A stretch of 64,000 bases of DNA, from contig CASFJH010000031.1 of assembly GCA_949294845.1 (NCBI GenBank), positions 26,635-90,634 on the forward strand, given 5' to 3'. Below, piece after piece: positions 52,203-61,287 of this stretch (position 1 is the first letter of the stretch; each line of letters begins with the position of its first letter). The notes under the pieces are model-generated. The model did no database searches and had not been told where the DNA came from. It saw only the letters and a program-made list of their open reading frames with translations. A program made the position numbers and the translations under genes. The DNA comes from an uncultured Bacillota bacterium (GTDB lineage Bacteria; Bacillota; Clostridia; Christensenellales; Pumilibacteraceae).

Positions 52203-52595
52203 TCAGAAAAGATTCGAAAACCCCGGGTACGAATCGTAATAAAGGTCCTCGAACATACGCATTGTGGCGCGCACGGTAACCGCGGCGTCCGCTCCGGCGT
52301 TTATTTCGATCTGTCTTTGGATCATGGCCAATCTGTCGTCGATGTTTTTTACCTGAGCATGGTTAAGCAGCCCCATCGCCAGCATACGCCGTTCTCCCCA
52401 CCATGTTGTAAGCCCGTCAATTGCCTGCATCGCCTGGATATTATTGACGTTTTCTATGTCGAACGACACAGCGTCGTCCACCTTCTCCAGCTTTTCTATC
52501 GCCGTATCGAAAGTGTTTTTAAGGAAAAGAATCTCCCATACGCACGCAAAGCCGACAATACCCAGCACTATCAGCGCCGCTATCAGTTTTTTCAC
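52203..52595 (-). CDS. DUF4363 family protein
   Basis: A 130-residue protein with an N-terminal membrane or signal helix (KLIAALIVLGIVGFACVWEI) and a helical body containing DGLTTWWGERRMLAMGLLNH, characteristic of DUF4363. The family is of unknown function and is usually the partner of DUF421 genes in Bacillota; here its start overlaps the DUF421 stop by 4 nt. The pair probably forms a membrane unit with the helical body outside. The gene is last in the DUF421 unit. Confidence 0.82.
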   Translation of the reverse strand: MKKLIAALIVLGIVGFACVWEILFLKNTFDTAIEKLEKVDDAVSFDIENVNNIQAMQAIDGLTTWWGERRMLAMGLLNHAQVKNIDDRLAMIQRQIEINAGADAAVTVRATMRMFEDLYYDSYPGFSNLF

Positions 52596-53284
52596 CAGTT
52601 GCCTCCTCCGGTGATGGAAAGCTTACCGGTAAAGCATTTGCCTTTTTTAGGCGAAACGTACAGAGTTCCGTCCTGTCTTATATCGGCGTACAGCACTTCC
52701 CTGACCGACAGACTGTTTTTTCTGATAGCCTTTGTCAGCGCCGGCTCGGTTGTGCCGGCCAGCTTCACATTGTCCGACGAAAATTTTCCGTCGATAATCA
52801 GCGGCAGCGGAAGATAAGCCTGAGCAGGCTGCATAGGATCGTTTTCTTTCTCTACCACGCATAGTTTGCCGTTTGTCTCGATTATTGCGTACTTAATCTG
52901 TGAAATATCGACATAACCGGCGCTTCGCACCGCTTCGATAAGATCGTTGACGTTGAGATTCATCTTTTTCATGTTCTCGTAATTGATGCCGTCGGCGTCT
53001 ATTGCGATAAGCGCGCGGCCGGAAAGCAGCCGGCGCACTATGACGCTCTTACGCGCTATAAACGAAACGATGACCTGCGTTACCGCAAGCGTAACTATAG
53101 GTATGACACCGTAATAGAACGGAATATACGGATCGTTCATGGGGATACACGCCACTTCGGCTATGACGAGCATGATAACAAGCTCGAACGGCTGCATTTC
53201 CCCCAACTGCCGCTTTCCCATGAATCTTACGGCAATCAGAACGAGAAAAAAAACCGCGAGCGATTTTATAAATACAACCAGCAT
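52592..53284 (-). CDS. DUF421 (YetF-like) membrane protein
   Basis: A 230-residue protein with three N-terminal helices (VVFIKSLAVFFLVLIAVRFM, PFELVIMLVIAEVACIPM and one more to residue 70) and a C-terminal DUF421 domain (RALIAIDADGINYENMKKMN, LIEAVRSAGYVDISQIKYAI, GKLCVVEKENDPM). The N-terminus has the family GKRQLGEMQPFEL. YetF proteins are linked to spore or envelope traits but have no settled activity. The start lacks a clear ribosome site. It is followed by DUF4363 (4-nt overlap), the usual pair. Confidence 0.88.
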   Translation of the reverse strand: MLVVFIKSLAVFFLVLIAVRFMGKRQLGEMQPFELVIMLVIAEVACIPMNDPYIPFYYGVIPIVTLAVTQVIVSFIARKSVIVRRLLSGRALIAIDADGINYENMKKMNLNVNDLIEAVRSAGYVDISQIKYAIIETNGKLCVVEKENDPMQPAQAYLPLPLIIDGKFSSDNVKLAGTTEPALTKAIRKNSLSVREVLYADIRQDGTLYVSPKKGKCFTGKLSITGGGNW

Positions 53285-53317
53285 AAAGCTAGTATTCGAC
53301 TCAAAAAGATATTTATA

Positions 53318-54001
53318 CTATTCGCGCGAGCCTTTAAGATATTCGGTAAGTATCGAAACGGACTGGGCCGCCGCGAAATTCAACAGCTCGTAATAATCTT
53401 CTATCGCATCATCGTCCGCATTGTCGGTGACCGTCCTGAGCGCGGCGAACCTGACTCCCGCCAGCGCGCAGACCTGGGCCGCGGACGCGCTTTCCATATC
53501 TATCGCCAGCGCGCCGAAGGTCCGTTTTATGCGTCCGACGTCCTCTTTGCCGCATATGAACTGATCGCCAGAGGCAATCGTTCCTACCGCCGGTTCGAGC
53601 CCGCACGCGACCGCCGCCGCGCAAAGCTCTTTGCACAGCTTTACGTCCGCGGGAAGATACGGACTGTCAAACCCTTCAATCTGTCCGGCGGGAAGTCCGT
53701 CGGCATAAGCGCGCACGTCGTGCTGGACAAGCTTGTCCGCAATAACCGGAGTGCCGCGCGGAACCGTGCCGCCCGCCACGCCGGTATTTATAACCGTATC
53801 CGCGCCATATGCGGTAATCAGCACCGTAGCCGCATATGCCGCGGCTACTTTTCCCACTCCGCAGACGCAAACGGCAGTATTTTTTCCGAAAATTTTACCG
53901 CTGTATACCTTGAGTCTGCCGTAATCGGCGACGGTTTTATTCTCCAATAACTCGGTTAACGCCGCCACTTCCCTGTCCAGCGCGCCCATTATGCCTGTCA
54001 T
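53318..54001 (-). CDS. mtnN: 5'-methylthioadenosine/S-adenosylhomocysteine nucleosidase
   Basis: A 227-residue nucleosidase (Pfs/MTAN) that splits methylthioadenosine and S-adenosylhomocysteine to adenine. TGIMGALDREVAALTELLEN carries the base Glu region, AVCVCGVGKVAAAYAATVLI and VINTGVAGGTVPRGTPVIAD the ribose site, and ALAIDMESASAAQVCALAGV with VTDNADDDAIEDYYEL the purine site. Members recycle methionine and detoxify SAH. It lies between EEP hydrolase and DUF421 genes. ATG 54001 has AAGGAAC 11 nt upstream. Confidence 0.94.
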   Translation of the reverse strand: MTGIMGALDREVAALTELLENKTVADYGRLKVYSGKIFGKNTAVCVCGVGKVAAAYAATVLITAYGADTVINTGVAGGTVPRGTPVIADKLVQHDVRAYADGLPAGQIEGFDSPYLPADVKLCKELCAAAVACGLEPAVGTIASGDQFICGKEDVGRIKRTFGALAIDMESASAAQVCALAGVRFAALRTVTDNADDDAIEDYYELLNFAAAQSVSILTEYLKGSRE

Positions 54002-54023
54002 AGTATGCTGTTCCTTTGATTTT

Positions 54024-55124
54024 TTATATGTTTTTCAGTTTGAATTTCATTACGGCAAGATTATGATCGCTGTATTGAAAGTCGAGATCGGTATTCTCCA
54101 CCGAGACTACTTCTATATTGTCCGAAACTATAAATCCATCCACCACTACCGTGTAGTTAACGCCTTTTTCGTAAGGGATTTCCGCGGCGCGACACGTCGG
54201 CGCATTTACGGCTGCGGCAAACCTGAAACCGTCGGCGAGGTCGTCGTCGGTCAGCGTATACACCCATTCGGGGAATTCCTGCTCCGACGGGAACAGAGTC
54301 CCCGACGCCGCTATGTCGTGATTGAAATCTCCTCCCACTAAGACATAATTGCCTTTATCCCGTTCCTGTGCAATCGTCTCGTTAAGCATTTCAAGCTGTT
54401 TAACTCTTATCGTTCCGCCTTTATCGTATGCGGACATATGAGAGTTGATGAGCACTAACTGTTTTTCGCTTCCGATAACAGGAAGATACATAACCGTAAA
54501 ACAGCGATCGAGATCGAAGAACTTGGCAAACGACGTGCTGACCGGATACGAACGGCGGACGGCTGACGATATGCCGTACTTGGACAGCGACATCAGTCCG
54601 CTGGTGTTCTTTCCGTGCGGATCTCCAAGCGGCCAGAAAAGATACGCCGTATGAAAATTAACGGTATAGACCGACGAATATCCCTCAATATCGGCAAACG
54701 GCTCGCGCTCGTCGACATGATAGCTCCGCGATCCGTCCGAATCGACCTCCTGCAGGAACACGAAGTCGCAGTCCGCGCTTTCCACCGCACGCGCCGAGCC
54801 TTCGATATTGGTCAGCACCGAATCTTTGCTTATGGCTTTGCCGTATTTACCGGTGACTTTTTTCCCGTTGTTCATTACGCCGCTGTCCATAAAGAACGAG
54901 AAATCGGATCCGTATGCGCCGAAGCCCACATTGTATGTCATTACCGTATAGGTTTCCCCCACGGCGACGTTTTCACTCCTGTTCCCGTTTACCTGTTGCC
55001 CGACATAGTCTTCAATGCGGTAATATTGGCAAAACACATATAAAACGTATGCCGCAACGGTAATCAATAGAATACCGATTGCGGCAGACAACGCGATTAT
55101 TCCTCTTTTTACGCTTTTGCGCAT
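54024..55124 (-). CDS. Membrane-anchored endonuclease/exonuclease/phosphatase family hydrolase
   Basis: A 366-residue EEP-fold hydrolase with a single N-terminal helix (about 10-33: IIALSAAIGILLITVAAYVL) so the catalytic domain is outside. The fold's marks are MTYNVGFGAYGSDF, FVFLQEVDSDGSRSYHVDER, LINSHMSAYDKGGTIRVKQL, YVLVGGDFNHDIAASG and the final SDHNLAVMKFKL. The family covers DNases, sphingomyelinases and inositol phosphatases; the substrate here is not decidable, though the membrane site suggests a lipid or secreted role. ATG 55124 follows CGGAGG. Confidence 0.88.
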   Translation of the reverse strand: MRKSVKRGIIALSAAIGILLITVAAYVLYVFCQYYRIEDYVGQQVNGNRSENVAVGETYTVMTYNVGFGAYGSDFSFFMDSGVMNNGKKVTGKYGKAISKDSVLTNIEGSARAVESADCDFVFLQEVDSDGSRSYHVDEREPFADIEGYSSVYTVNFHTAYLFWPLGDPHGKNTSGLMSLSKYGISSAVRRSYPVSTSFAKFFDLDRCFTVMYLPVIGSEKQLVLINSHMSAYDKGGTIRVKQLEMLNETIAQERDKGNYVLVGGDFNHDIAASGTLFPSEQEFPEWVYTLTDDDLADGFRFAAAVNAPTCRAAEIPYEKGVNYTVVVDGFIVSDNIEVVSVENTDLDFQYSDHNLAVMKFKLKNI

Positions 55125-55148
55125 CGTTCCTCCGTTATAAACGCGCAG

Positions 55149-55925
55149 CTATTCTTCAAACAGCCCCAGATCGCGCATGATATCCTCCAGATTTTCCGTA
55201 GGATGAAGCGCCTCTTCGAAAGAAAATCCGCTTTCCGACCTGTCGGAGTAGTCCTGAGGCGGCGCCTTTTTTGCGGCGGCGGGTTTCTTGCTTTTCTCCT
55301 TTTTGCGTGCCGGAGCAGGTTCTTCCTTTTCTTTGGCGCGGTTGCCCAGATACTCTCTTACCATCTCCTCGGGGCGGAAAGTCTCGCCTTCGGGAAGATC
55401 GGGAAGTATCTCTTTCATTATTTCTGCGTCGCTTACGTCGCTGTCGGGAGCCGAAACGTCTATGTATCCTATGCGTTTGCGCTTGCCCAGCCGCGCGGAC
55501 TCGCTGTCAAACTGCTCCGCCGGAGCTGCTTCGTCCTTATCCAGTATGGCGCTCATGGAACGGTTGAATTCGTTAATATCTCCGAGCGCGGGATCCATCG
55601 GATATTTTTTGAGGAGTTTCTTATAATACGAAAGCCATTTTTCGTGGAAAGCCTTGAGCTGCTCCATTTCGCGTCGGTATTTCAGCTTGGAAAGCCGCTC
55701 TATTTCGTCGGCCTTTGCAACAGCCGTTTCGATAGCTTTGGTAACCATTGCGCTTTGCGAACGATACTCTTCCAGCTCCTTTTCCGCGTCGCTCAGTTTT
55801 GCCTTGAGCTCGGCTACGGCTTGCTGCAATCTTGCGTTATCCGCAGAATGAGCTTCGTTTAATTTGCCGATATAAGCGTCTACTTCCTTGCGCTTATATC
55901 CCCTGAATTCGCGTTTAAATTCCAT
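55149..55925 (-). CDS. DivIVA-like coiled-coil protein with Lys/Ala/Pro-rich linker
   Basis: A 258-residue protein. The N-terminus [20 protein letters not shown] fits the DivIVA domain (F....GY...EVD.Y), followed by a coiled coil (about 30-100: ARLQQAVAELKAKLSDAEKE and on). The rest is a charged, disordered region with a KKEKSKKPAAAKKAPP patch and the acidic end GFSFEEALHPTENLEDIMRD. DivIVA proteins mark curved membranes at poles or septa. ATG 55925 has GGTGA 5 nt upstream; a GTG at 55934 is the only other choice. It overlaps pncB by 11 nt. Which cell-division role it has cannot be read off. Confidence 0.75.
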   Translation of the reverse strand: MEFKREFRGYKRKEVDAYIGKLNEAHSADNARLQQAVAELKAKLSDAEKELEEYRSQSAMVTKAIETAVAKADEIERLSKLKYRREMEQLKAFHEKWLSYYKKLLKKYPMDPALGDINEFNRSMSAILDKDEAAPAEQFDSESARLGKRKRIGYIDVSAPDSDVSDAEIMKEILPDLPEGETFRPEEMVREYLGNRAKEKEEPAPARKKEKSKKPAAAKKAPPQDYSDRSESGFSFEEALHPTENLEDIMRDLGLFEE

Positions 55926-57351
55926 GGACTTCACCGTTTACAGCCGACAGCAGGCTCTGTTTGAGCTCGTAAAGTTTGTCAGACAGATCCACCTTGTAAA
56001 TATGCGGGTTCTTAAGCCGCTTGTACTCTTCCCAGAACGTTGAAAGCGACGCGCTGCAATACTTCGCGCTGTCGTCAAGCGAAGGGCATTTATAAACCTG
56101 TTTGCCGTTTTTAAAGACGGGCAAAAGTAATTCCTTATACTCGTAGTCAGCCATTACGGTACGCTTCCAGCGTTCTGTTTCGTGCGTAAGCGTCAGCGGC
56201 TTTTCGAGCTTCTCCCCTCTGAGCGCTATGAGATCGGCGAACGCCTTCCCCGTGGCTTTGTCGTAAATGCGGTAAACGGTCTTAAAGCCCGGATTGGTTA
56301 TCTTCTCGATTGAATCGGAAAATTTCATAACCGGGTAAGCTATGCCGTCTCTTGTTATCTGCGACAGCTTGTACACGCCGCCGAGACTGGGCATACCGTC
56401 GCTCGTGATGAGCTTTGTTCCCACTCCGTAAACGTCGATCTTGGCGCCCTGAACGTTAAGCGAATCGAGCAGTTCCTCGTCTATGTCGTTAGACGCGAAT
56501 ATAATCGTATCTTCAAAGCCGGCTTCGTCGAGCATCTGACGCGCTTTTTTGGACAGATACGCGAGATCGCCGCTGTCCAGTCTGATGCCGACGGGTTTAT
56601 GCCCTTTGGCGCGCAATTCTCTGAAAACGGTTATCGCGTTGGGAATACCCGAACGGAGCGTATCGTATGTATCTACCAGCAGCAGGCAGTTATCGGGATA
56701 AACTTCGGCAAACTTGCGGAAAGCTTCGAGCTCGGAGCCGAAGCTCATTACCCAGCTGTGGGAATGAGTACCCTTAGGCTCCACCGCAAACATCTGCGCC
56801 GCAAGAACGTCCGAGGTTCCCTTGCAGCCGCCCACGATTGAAGCGCGGCTGCCGTATATGCCCGCGTCCGGCCCCTGAGCGCGGCGCAGACCGAATTCGA
56901 CGACCGTCTTGCCGTCTGCGGCCTGAACGATCCTTGACGCCTTGGTAGCTATAAGAGTCTGGTGGCAGACGATATTAAGCAGCGCGGTTTCCACAAGCTG
57001 GGCTTCGATAAGCGGCGCCTTTACGATAAGTATCGGCTCGCCGGGGAAAACTATCTCCCCTTCGGCTACGGAATACAGATCGCCCGTAAACTTAAAATCG
57101 GACAGATACTTAAGAAAATCCTCGCCGAAAAGCTTCAGCCCGCGCAGATACTCGATGTCCTCTTTATCGAAGCGCAGATCGTTTATGAATTCAACCGCCT
57201 GTTCCAGTCCGGCGCCCACGGCATAATTGATCTGTCCCTTCTGCCTGAAAAACAGATCGAAAACCGCCTCGTTTCTGTAACTGCCGGTTTTATAGTACCC
57301 GTACATCATGGTAAGCTGGTACAGATCGGTGAGCATAGTAAGGTTACGCAT
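55915..57351 (-). CDS. pncB: Nicotinate phosphoribosyltransferase
   Basis: A 478-residue NAPRTase joining nicotinate to PRPP, which feeds NadD encoded at the other end of the window. [60 protein letters not shown] (with the phosphohistidine region), [20 protein letters not shown] and [20 protein letters not shown] are visible. The long form is the type in Bacillota. ATG 57351 lies inside the end of the upstream membrane protein gene (8-nt overlap) and the 3' end overlaps the DivIVA-like gene. Confidence 0.95.
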   Translation of the reverse strand: MRNLTMLTDLYQLTMMYGYYKTGSYRNEAVFDLFFRQKGQINYAVGAGLEQAVEFINDLRFDKEDIEYLRGLKLFGEDFLKYLSDFKFTGDLYSVAEGEIVFPGEPILIVKAPLIEAQLVETALLNIVCHQTLIATKASRIVQAADGKTVVEFGLRRAQGPDAGIYGSRASIVGGCKGTSDVLAAQMFAVEPKGTHSHSWVMSFGSELEAFRKFAEVYPDNCLLLVDTYDTLRSGIPNAITVFRELRAKGHKPVGIRLDSGDLAYLSKKARQMLDEAGFEDTIIFASNDIDEELLDSLNVQGAKIDVYGVGTKLITSDGMPSLGGVYKLSQITRDGIAYPVMKFSDSIEKITNPGFKTVYRIYDKATGKAFADLIALRGEKLEKPLTLTHETERWKRTVMADYEYKELLLPVFKNGKQVYKCPSLDDSAKYCSASLSTFWEEYKRLKNPHIYKVDLSDKLYELKQSLLSAVNGEVHGI

Positions 57352-57886
57352 TGTCTTCTTCCTCTTCCTTAGTTTCCATTTTGGCCGACGCAACTGCAAA
57401 ATATACTATTATCAGTCCGACGTAAACTATTATAAGCGGCAAGGCTACGCCCCAGCCGACCAGTCCGGAACTGTTAAGCGCGAACAGCGCAGCCGTCACG
57501 CCGAAAAACAGAACCGCTTTTATATGGTCGCGGAAATTCCGCGACATGAGCATAGTGAAAAACGACGCTATGGCCGGTATGGCTATATAAAGCGGATAAA
57601 GCTCGCCGTATCCCGTCTCGGTAAATCCGGCGATAAAGCTGACCAGCGACGGCACCGTAAACGCAAAGGATATCCACAGCGAAACCGTATTGCGCTGTAT
57701 GATCGCCGCAAAAAGCAGGCTCAATCCTATCGCCGCCAGCAGAACCGGAACTGCAAGAACCGAAATATCCGCCTTTATGACTCCGGTACCCGACAGCAGC
57801 AGTATTATTCCCGCAGCAATTACGAGAGCGCCGGTAGTGACGTTTCCCGCAAGTCTCTGTCTTCGACTGAGAACAAGTTCTTCCAT
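57344..57886 (-). CDS. Membrane protein of unknown function, six helices
   Basis: A 180-residue membrane protein with about six helices, an Arg-rich N-terminus (EELVLSRRQRLAGN) and an acidic tail ([11 protein letters not shown]). I do not recognise a family. The first helix follows the pattern TGALVIAAGIILLLSGTGVI. ATG 57886 has AGGAAGAG upstream; the frame to 57937 would enter lgt. It lies 1 nt after lgt and overlaps pncB by 8 nt, so it is in the lgt transcript. The region resembles the LiaF-type or DUF5668-like N-terminal membrane modules, a loose likeness only. Confidence 0.72.
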   Translation of the reverse strand: MEELVLSRRQRLAGNVTTGALVIAAGIILLLSGTGVIKADISVLAVPVLLAAIGLSLLFAAIIQRNTVSLWISFAFTVPSLVSFIAGFTETGYGELYPLYIAIPAIASFFTMLMSRNFRDHIKAVLFFGVTAALFALNSSGLVGWGVALPLIIVYVGLIIVYFAVASAKMETKEEEEDNA

Positions 57887-57887
57887 A

Positions 57888-58976
57888 TCACTCTTCCTTT
57901 CCGTCTTTAAGTTGCTCGGCTGGCTCGCCGTCGTCATCTCCGCCGTCTGACGCTCCGACGTTGCCTGCTATATCTCTTATAGAGTCTCTGCCGTCTGCCG
58001 TACTCTTTTCGTTAAGATCCTCGGCTATATCGTCAAGGTTCTCGTAAAGATCTACATCTGGCGTTTCGGCCTCGGCTTTCTTTTTTTTCGGATCTTCCAT
58101 CGGCGGCTTGCTGAGCTGCGACTTATCATATCCGAAATAAGAATAATCAAGTTTGTCGACAGGCACCAGTATAAACGGTCTTAGACCGCGTGTGCGCGCG
58201 CGATAGGTATGCGCAATTATCATTACCGCACCGAAAACGATCAGTATTATGCTCAGAAGCTGGCTGACGCGCACGACGTTTTCAATCAGCCACAGACTGT
58301 CCGTGCGCCAGCCCTCTATAACCGCGCGCCCCACTCCGTACCAGATGCAGTAAGAATACAGCACGAAGCCGTCAAAACTTTTTCTTCTGCCGTTATACAG
58401 CCATAAAAGAATGAAAAATCCGATCAGATCCCACAGCGACTCATAGAAAAAAGTCGCCATGTGATATACTCCGTCGATGTTTACCGCTATCGGGAACCAC
58501 TGCAAAGACGGATTGGTTATCTCCAGTCCGTATGCCTCGCCGTTTGCGAAATTGCCCCAGCGTCCTATCGCCTGTCCCAGAATAATTACGGTAAAAGCAA
58601 GGTCGGCCATCTGAAGGAAAGAAACGCGCTGATTCTCTTTACGGCGTTTCTGCAAAGCCGCGACTATCGCGCCGCCGCACACCGCTCCTATAAGTCCGCC
58701 GTATATCGCCAGGCCGGCAAGACCGCCTTCCAGCCCAATTATACGCTTAAACGACCAGTCGCTCCATTCGCTGCCGCCGCCGATAACGTCGAATATGATG
58801 TAATAAAGCCTTGCGCCTATAATCGCCATGGGAATACTTATGATCACTATATCGAAAACCAAGTCGGAATAGTATCCTCTCTTGCGCGCGAGAAAATACG
58901 CGATAACGATATCTATAATCATTCCGCTTGCAATAAGAAACCCATACCAATTGAAAGCCCCGATAAACGTATTCAA
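57888..58976 (-). CDS. lgt: Prolipoprotein diacylglyceryl transferase with acidic C-terminal tail
   Basis: A 362-residue Lgt, which adds diacylglycerol to the lipobox cysteine of lipoproteins. Seven helices; the signature is GQAIGRWGNFANGEAYGLEI, the substrate His lies in the MATFFYESLWDLIGFFILLW region. The enzyme core ends near residue 265; the last 95 residues are cytosolic, acidic and low in hydrophobics (KKKKAEAETPDVDLYENLDD and SDGGDDDGEPAEQL). Other Lgts stop near 270-290. TTG 58976 has AAGGA upstream and a consensus promoter. Confidence 0.94.
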   Translation of the reverse strand: MNTFIGAFNWYGFLIASGMIIDIVIAYFLARKRGYYSDLVFDIVIISIPMAIIGARLYYIIFDVIGGGSEWSDWSFKRIIGLEGGLAGLAIYGGLIGAVCGGAIVAALQKRRKENQRVSFLQMADLAFTVIILGQAIGRWGNFANGEAYGLEITNPSLQWFPIAVNIDGVYHMATFFYESLWDLIGFFILLWLYNGRRKSFDGFVLYSYCIWYGVGRAVIEGWRTDSLWLIENVVRVSQLLSIILIVFGAVMIIAHTYRARTRGLRPFILVPVDKLDYSYFGYDKSQLSKPPMEDPKKKKAEAETPDVDLYENLDDIAEDLNEKSTADGRDSIRDIAGNVGASDGGDDDGEPAEQLKDGKEE

Positions 58977-59011
58977 TATCCGTCCTTCCCTTTTCGTTGA
59001 TATACTTTTTA

Positions 59012-59040
59012 ATTATAATACATTTGATCGGCGTTGTCAA
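59012..59040 (-). promoter_or_regulatory. Consensus promoter of lgt
   Basis: Minus-strand TTGACA (59035-59040), exactly 17-nt spacer, TATAAT (59012-59017): a perfect match to the housekeeping consensus, 36 nt before lgt. Confidence 0.85.
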
Positions 59041-59053
59041 TTTATAATAGCAT

Positions 59054-59809
59054 TTATATTGCCGAATACCGCAAAATCAGATCGGCCACAAGCGGCGGCT
59101 GAGTACACTTCGCACCCCTGACCGCCGCGCAGGCGGCTTCGCTCAGACAGTGCGGCTCGAAAGCCTCGAGCTTTTTTCTTATGTCCGCTTCGTAAACCGG
59201 ATCGAATGAGTCGCAAAGGAACTTTGTCAGGGCGGAAATAATTTTATCCGACGGAGCGAATTCGGGTGTTTTGTCCGCGCAAAGCAGCGAAAATGCCGCT
59301 CCGGCTTCGTCGACAGCCGCGCAAAGCGCTTCGATGGCTGATACGGACAGCGTATGCAGTATTCTGCCGCACGCGCAGCCGTCGTATAGCGCCGATAACG
59401 AATCGTACAGCGATTTCGCTATCCTTTCGCCCTTTGCAGCCGCCGCTTTCGTGCTCTCGTAAACTCCGCCCAGACGTCCTACCGGCGGAGCGCTTCTTGC
59501 GAGCGCGCGGTTTTCAGCCGGCGTTATATCGGCGGCGATCGCCACTCCCGTCTGTTCAGCGGTTTTTGTTTCGGCCGTAAGCGTATATTCGCTCACCAGC
59601 GCGATGCGCGGCTTTACCAGTCCCGTCGCCGCCGCCGAAACATCGCGCATTAAAAGCTCCAGATATATCCTTATGCGCTCATAAGCGTATATGCGGTTGA
59701 AATCGACGCACCTGAATCCCGTTTCCGCAATCACCGATACGTCTCTCAGATTTCTTGCCGCTATCAGGTTTACCGATGCCGCCGAAGCAAGATATTCCTC
59801 TCTTATCAT
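59054..59809 (-). CDS. Uncharacterised Ala-rich protein (251 aa)
   Basis: I do not recognise a family for this 251-residue soluble protein. It is very Ala-rich, mainly helical, with no signal or membrane helix. N-terminal EEYLASAASVNLIAARNLRD, a middle with SAPPVGRLGGVYESTKAAAA, and a Cys pair in LYDGCACGRILHTLSVSAIE; a further two Cys near the end (EPHCLSEAACAAVRGAKC). That makes six Cys in the C-terminal half. ATG 59809 has GGAGGTG upstream, so the gene is probably real. It follows VanW on the same strand and precedes lgt. Confidence 0.6.
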   Translation of the reverse strand: MIREEYLASAASVNLIAARNLRDVSVIAETGFRCVDFNRIYAYERIRIYLELLMRDVSAAATGLVKPRIALVSEYTLTAETKTAEQTGVAIAADITPAENRALARSAPPVGRLGGVYESTKAAAAKGERIAKSLYDSLSALYDGCACGRILHTLSVSAIEALCAAVDEAGAAFSLLCADKTPEFAPSDKIISALTKFLCDSFDPVYEADIRKKLEAFEPHCLSEAACAAVRGAKCTQPPLVADLILRYSAI

Positions 59810-59895
59810 AGCCCACCTCCGTACATATTCTTATTTTTAATATATACGATTTTCCTCAACGATATGTTGCCGGGCCGGCGCGCAAATTGTCGAAA

Positions 59896-61167
59896 TCATA
59901 CGTCGCTCTTCCTGTCGTCCGGCGCTACGGCGACGGTCCCTCCGCGTGCGGAATAGGTGTCGCGACGTATCTTTTCCCTGCGAATCAGACGGCCTGCCGC
60001 GTCGTAATATTTTAAAAACCCCTCGCTCACTATCCCGTCTTTACCGTAGGAAACGCGCACCTGTTCTCCGGAGGGCAGTCCCGAAGTGTATTTGCGCTCC
60101 GAATCGACGGTAACGGTATCCTCCGGCGCCGGAATACGGCGCACAACGACGCTCTCACGCTCGATACGGTAAGGCAGCGGCGCGCCGTAAATTTCCGCCG
60201 TTACCGTGGACGTCGAGCAAACGCATCTTATGAATACCGGCGTATCCCCCTCGTTTACGAACTGCAGGTCGCTTGAGCCGGAATTAACCATGGCGTCGAA
60301 CGACGGCGGCACATATGAAGCGGCGAGCGAATGATTTCTCACTGCGGTTACCTTCATGCCGGCTGTAAGGGCGCAGTTATACAGCGTCGTCGATGCCTGA
60401 CATACTCCGCCTCCGTATCCCGAAACATATTCTCCGTCGAGAATGATATTAGCTTCGAGAAAGCCGTTCTCCTTCGTTCTGCGCCCCACTTTGGAATTGA
60501 AAGAAAATATCTCGCCCGGAGCAAGCACCGTTCCGTTGATCTTGGAAAACGCCAGTCTTATATTATGTTTGCGGTTTTCGCCGGAACATGACATATCAGT
60601 AGTGAATCTTGCCCTCAGCTTGGTCAAAAGCACGTTATCCTCGGCAGTGATTTCAGGCGGAACCTCGTCCGAACTCACTTGCGTCGATATGACGCTCTCG
60701 TTCCTGTAGCAGGCCTTTTTTACCGAAAAATAGACGCTCTTGTACAGCGCCTCCGGATCCGCCGTTCTGCCCGCTTTCTCCCTCGTAATGTAAAACATCG
60801 GCCTTCTGTCGGGATTGAACGCTATCGCGCTGTTTTCCGCCGGCCTGCTGATGCCGGAAATCAGCTCGTCCGCCGCCGCCTTCAGCCGCGGAAACGCGTA
60901 AAGCACCGCGTACTGATAGGTGCTTCCGCTCGAAAGACAATTATCCATCTGCTCGGCTTTTTCGTAAAGACTGCCGTTTATCTTACGTTCGGCTATTTCG
61001 TCCGCAACGATATGGTTAGTCGGCTCGATCGGGTAATCGGTATATGTTACGGAGACTTCTCCGCAGCTCAGCTCTATCCTCGGATAGTCCGCCGCCGTTT
61101 TCGGCGACGGCGCCGCAGCCAACGCGAAAACCAATAAAATTGCCGAAAAACCTGCTTTACACCTCAT
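59896..61167 (-). CDS. VanW family secreted protein
   Basis: A 423-residue exported protein with a signal peptide (about 1-27, cut near AAA). The central YoaR-like region (about 40-200) leads into the VanW domain (about 200-330): INGTVLAPGEIFSFNSKVGR, ILDGEYVSGYGGGVCQASTT, LYNCALTAGMKVTAVRNHSL. A C-terminal part (about 350-410) has the G5-like SGEQVRVSYGKDG. VanW proteins occur in spore formers and glycopeptide-resistance clusters; the activity is unknown, with no van genes here. The ATG 61167 has no ribosome site and a TATATT 6 nt upstream, so it may be leaderless. Confidence 0.9.
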   Translation of the reverse strand: MRCKAGFSAILLVFALAAAPSPKTAADYPRIELSCGEVSVTYTDYPIEPTNHIVADEIAERKINGSLYEKAEQMDNCLSSGSTYQYAVLYAFPRLKAAADELISGISRPAENSAIAFNPDRRPMFYITREKAGRTADPEALYKSVYFSVKKACYRNESVISTQVSSDEVPPEITAEDNVLLTKLRARFTTDMSCSGENRKHNIRLAFSKINGTVLAPGEIFSFNSKVGRRTKENGFLEANIILDGEYVSGYGGGVCQASTTLYNCALTAGMKVTAVRNHSLAASYVPPSFDAMVNSGSSDLQFVNEGDTPVFIRCVCSTSTVTAEIYGAPLPYRIERESVVVRRIPAPEDTVTVDSERKYTSGLPSGEQVRVSYGKDGIVSEGFLKYYDAAGRLIRREKIRRDTYSARGGTVAVAPDDRKSDV

Positions 61168-61227
61168 ACTGATAATATAAATCCGCGACTGTGTTTCGAT
61201 ACAAGTTAATTTTTAGCAGTTAAATGC

Positions 61228-61256
61228 TTGTAAAACCGCCGAGTCTGTGATATAAT
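61228..61256 (+). promoter_or_regulatory. Promoter of the NifU-like/GGGtGRT operon
   Basis: TTGTAA (61228-61233), 17-nt spacer, TATAAT (61251-61256), 31 nt before the first ATG. Confidence 0.75.
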
Positions 61257-61272
61257 ATTTCGGGATATTATA
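61251..61272. promoter_or_regulatory. Inverted repeat at the start of the NifU-like/GGGtGRT transcript
   Basis: TATAATAT, six bases (TTCGGG), ATATTATA: a perfect 8-bp inverted repeat that spans the -10 and the start site. It can be an operator or the base of an RNA hairpin at the 5' end. Confidence 0.5.
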
Positions 61273-61287
61273 CAATCGGAGGTAAAT

